A stretch of DNA of 64,000 nt from Yersinia rochesterensis. Lineage in GTDB: Bacteria > Pseudomonadota > Gammaproteobacteria > Enterobacterales > Enterobacteriaceae. Made by a program: the position numbers and the translations under genes. Of this stretch, positions 61,558-64,000 are shown in pieces (the stretch's first letter is position 1; every line of letters begins with the position of its first letter). The stretch spans positions 1,426,001 to 1,490,000 of the forward strand of contig NZ_CP032482.1 of NCBI RefSeq assembly GCF_003600645.1, given 5' to 3'. The notes beneath the pieces are model-generated. The model was given only the letters and a program-made list of their open reading frames with translations. It was not told the DNA's origin and did no database searches.

Positions 61558-63570
61558 ATGAGTAAATTATTCAAACTACATTCTGAGTTTAAGCCAGCGG
61601 GTGATCAGCCTGAGGCCATCCGTAAACTGGAGGAGGGGTTGGAAAATGGTCTGGCCCATCAGACGCTGTTGGGGGTGACGGGGTCGGGCAAAACCTTTAC
61701 GGTTGCCAATGTTATTGCTGATTTGAATCGGCCCACTATGGTATTAGCGCCCAACAAAACCTTGGCGGCACAGCTTTATGGCGAGATGAAAGAGTTTTTC
61801 CCCGATAATGCGGTGGAATATTTCGTCTCCTACTATGACTATTATCAGCCCGAAGCCTATGTCCCAAGCTCTGATACCTTTATTGAGAAAGATGCCTCGG
61901 TAAACGAGCATATTGAGCAAATGCGGCTGTCAGCGACTAAAGCCCTGCTGGAGCGACGCGATGTGGTGGTGGTGGCCTCGGTCTCCGCCATTTATGGTTT
62001 GGGTGATCCCGACTTATACCTGAAAATGATGCTGCATTTAACCAAGGGCATGATAATTGATCAGCGCGCAATTTTACGGCGCTTGTCAGAATTGCAATAT
62101 AGCCGCAATGACCAAGTGTTTCAGCGCGGAACTTTCCGGGTGCGTGGCGAGGTTATTGACATCTTCCCAGCGGAATCTGATGAGTGGGCGGTGCGGGTTG
62201 AATTATTTGATGAAGAAGTTGAGCGACTGTCCATTTTTGATCCGCTCACCGGCCAACTACAGCATGAAGTTCCCCGTTTTACTGTCTATCCTAAAACGCA
62301 CTACGTTACCCCGAGGGAGCGTATTTTACAGGCGATGGAAGACATCAAAATTGAGCTAGCTGAGCGGCGTCAGGTGTTATTAGCCAACAATAAATTGGTT
62401 GAAGAACAGCGGATTACACAGCGAACTCAGTTTGATCTCGAAATGATGAATGAACTGGGCTACTGCTCCGGCATTGAAAACTATTCCCGCTATCTTTCTG
62501 GTCGTGGCCCGGGTGAAGCGCCGCCAACCCTCTTTGATTACCTCCCGGCGGATGGTTTGCTGATTGTGGATGAATCCCACGTTACCATCCCGCAAATCGG
62601 CGGCATGTACAAAGGTGACCGTTCGCGGAAAGAAACCTTGGTGGAATATGGCTTCCGGCTGCCATCGGCGCTGGATAACCGCCCAATGCGCTTTGAAGAG
62701 TTTGAGGCGCTGGCGCCGCAAACCATTTATGTCTCTGCCACTCCCGGCAAATACGAACTGGAGAAATCCGGTGGCGATATTATTGAACAGGTGGTGCGCC
62801 CAACCGGCTTGCTCGATCCATTGATTGAAGTGCGCCCGGTGGCAACACAAGTGGATGATTTGCTGTCAGAGATCCGCATCCGCGCGGCGATTAATGAGCG
62901 GGTACTGGTGACCACGCTGACTAAGCGGATGGCCGAAGACTTAACGGAGTATCTGGTAGAACATGGTGCGCGGGTGCGTTACTTGCATTCGGATATTGAC
63001 ACCGTTGAGCGCGTAGAGATTATTCGCGATTTGCGTCTGGGCGAGTTTGATGTGCTGGTGGGGATCAACTTACTGCGAGAAGGGCTGGATATGCCGGAGG
63101 TTTCTCTTGTCGCTATCCTTGATGCTGATAAAGAGGGGTTCCTGCGCTCCGAGCGCTCCTTAATCCAGACCATTGGCCGTGCAGCACGTAACCTCAATGG
63201 TAAAGCAATTCTTTATGGTGACAGAATTACGGCCTCGATGGAAAAAGCCATTGGTGAAACGCAGCGCCGCCGGGCTAAGCAGCAAACTTACAATGAAGAG
63301 CGCGGCATTATTCCACAGGGACTTAACAAGAAGGTCGGCGATATTTTGCAATTGGGCCAACCTTCACTGCGCGGTAAAGGGAAAGGGCGGGGCGGTAAAG
63401 TGGCTGATACCCACGATTACCAATCTCTGGCACCGAAAGCGCTTGACCAAAAAATCCGGGAGTTGGAAGCGAAAATGTACACACACGCGCAAAATCTGGA
63501 GTTCGAACAGGCGGCAGAATTACGCGATCAAGTACACCAGTTGCGCCAGCAATTCATCGCTATATCTTAA
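61558..63570 (+). CDS. uvrB: UvrABC system subunit B
   Basis: Damage-verifying helicase-like subunit of nucleotide excision repair. 670 residues. Walker A GVTGSGKT is near 39-46, the beta-hairpin [21 protein letters not shown] near 92-112, then helicase motifs DESHVTIPQ and QTIGRAARN, and the C-terminal UVR domain that meets UvrC ([32 protein letters not shown]). The start at 61558 gives [18 protein letters not shown], aligning with E. coli; the open frame extends 37 codons upstream across the LexA box and is rejected. Confidence 0.97.
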   Translation: MSKLFKLHSEFKPAGDQPEAIRKLEEGLENGLAHQTLLGVTGSGKTFTVANVIADLNRPTMVLAPNKTLAAQLYGEMKEFFPDNAVEYFVSYYDYYQPEAYVPSSDTFIEKDASVNEHIEQMRLSATKALLERRDVVVVASVSAIYGLGDPDLYLKMMLHLTKGMIIDQRAILRRLSELQYSRNDQVFQRGTFRVRGEVIDIFPAESDEWAVRVELFDEEVERLSIFDPLTGQLQHEVPRFTVYPKTHYVTPRERILQAMEDIKIELAERRQVLLANNKLVEEQRITQRTQFDLEMMNELGYCSGIENYSRYLSGRGPGEAPPTLFDYLPADGLLIVDESHVTIPQIGGMYKGDRSRKETLVEYGFRLPSALDNRPMRFEEFEALAPQTIYVSATPGKYELEKSGGDIIEQVVRPTGLLDPLIEVRPVATQVDDLLSEIRIRAAINERVLVTTLTKRMAEDLTEYLVEHGARVRYLHSDIDTVERVEIIRDLRLGEFDVLVGINLLREGLDMPEVSLVAILDADKEGFLRSERSLIQTIGRAARNLNGKAILYGDRITASMEKAIGETQRRRAKQQTYNEERGIIPQGLNKKVGDILQLGQPSLRGKGKGRGGKVADTHDYQSLAPKALDQKIRELEAKMYTHAQNLEFEQAAELRDQVHQLRQQFIAIS

Positions 63571-63645
63571 TATCTTGCGGCATACCTCGATTCCTCGTAA
63601 GGTGTGCTGCTAAATTTAGGGTTAATAGATAAATAAACAGGGCAA

Positions 63646-63906
63646 ATGATGAGCGACCATGTATCAAAAGATCCGTTACACGGCATTACCCTTGAACAAC
63701 TGTTGACCAAACTGGTCGAGCACTATGGCTGGGAAGAGTTAGCACACCGCATTCGGATCAACTGTTTCATCAGCTCACCGAGTATTAAATCTAGTTTGAA
63801 GTTTTTGCGGCGAACTCCGTGGGCGCGCACTAAAGTGGAAGAGCTATATATCCACATGAATGATACTGCGGCTTTGGAAGAAAAATTTCGTCACTCACAG
63901 GACTAG
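63646..63906 (+). CDS. VF530-family (DUF2132) DNA-binding-like protein
   Basis: 86 or 85 residues (two adjacent ATGs). The sequence [60 protein letters not shown] matches the VF530 family (DUF2132), small helical proteins suggested to bind DNA. No experimental role is known to me. GGG lies about seven bases before the first ATG. Its stop codon overlaps the stop of the convergent yvcK by two bases. Confidence 0.88.
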   Translation: MMSDHVSKDPLHGITLEQLLTKLVEHYGWEELAHRIRINCFISSPSIKSSLKFLRRTPWARTKVEELYIHMNDTAALEEKFRHSQD

Positions 63907-64000
63907 CCCACTGACACAGAATTAGCCCCACCCAATTGCTGTAAGGTGGTTTCTAGTGCTTGGCGCAGTAGCTCCCGATCATGACGATAAGGGATATCTT
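63903..64000 (-). CDS. yvcK: YvcK/YbhK family protein, last codons only
   Basis: Reading the minus strand from the window edge gives [20 protein letters not shown] ending before a TAG at 63903-63905. It matches the C-terminus of E. coli YbhK (YvcK, CofD-like, gluconeogenesis factor family) in the segment DIPYRHDR and in its place next to uvrB. Only 32 codons are visible; the rest is outside the window. Confidence 0.8.
   Translation of the reverse strand, partial: DIPYRHDRELLRQALETTLQQLGGANSVSVG

Overview
The window is chromosomal core DNA of an enterobacterium, most likely a Yersinia species outside the Y. pestis lineage. The order phrB, ybgI-pxpBCA, gltA-sdhCDAB-sucABCD, cydABX-ybgE, ybgC-tolQRAB-pal-cpoB, Lys tRNAs, nadA-pnuC-zitB-aroG-gpmA, galETKM, modEF/acrZ/modABC, ybhA, pgl, bioA/bioBFCD, uvrB, yvcK is the conserved enteric backbone. 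The proteins read as close relatives of the E. coli ones recalled from memory. ERIC-type repeats and other dispersed palindromic repeats suggest Yersinia. The species cannot be fixed without a search.

Layout. 1-8.6 kb: the end of photolyase phrB, a periplasmic class II cyclic-nucleotide phosphodiesterase, ybgI, and a six-gene 5-oxoproline operon (pxpBCA, DUF969 and DUF979 membrane proteins, pcp). 8.7-20.4 kb: citrate synthase divergent from the succinate dehydrogenase / 2-oxoglutarate dehydrogenase / succinyl-CoA synthetase genes. 20.4-26.1 kb: a secreted 5'-nucleotidase-type enzyme and cytochrome bd oxidase with its small subunit cydX. 26.2-31.8 kb: the Tol-Pal envelope system. 32-35 kb: four identical tRNA-Lys genes followed by 13 exact tandem copies of a 169-bp unit that ends in the tRNA-Lys 3' end. 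35.2-40.5 kb: NAD, zinc, aromatic and glycolysis genes. 41-45.6 kb: the gal operon. 45.9-52.4 kb: a CPBP membrane protease, then the molybdate regulon. 52.5-59.8 kb: ybhA, pgl and the biotin genes. 59.9-64 kb: an orphan, degenerate UrtE-like ATPase, uvrB, a VF530-family gene and the last codons of yvcK.

Regulation visible in the DNA includes a BirA operator between bioA and bioB, a ModE box before modA, a GalR-type operator before galE, a LexA box and an inverted DnaA-box pair before uvrB, a Fur-like palindrome before gpmA, a NadR-like box before nadA, CRP-like, FNR-like and ArcA-like sites before sdh and cyd, and a stringent-type promoter before the tRNAs.

The most unusual object is the tRNA-Lys array at 31990-34967. 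Each 169-bp unit carries a tRNA-Lys 3' half whose T loop is interrupted by about 65 bp of small hairpins. Two more such interrupted halves sit between the tRNA genes. The arrangement recalls the 178-bp repeats carrying the tRNA 3' end in E. coli tyrT (source of rtT RNA), but on another tRNA and with far more copies. No CRISPR array, insertion sequence, prophage or rRNA gene was seen.
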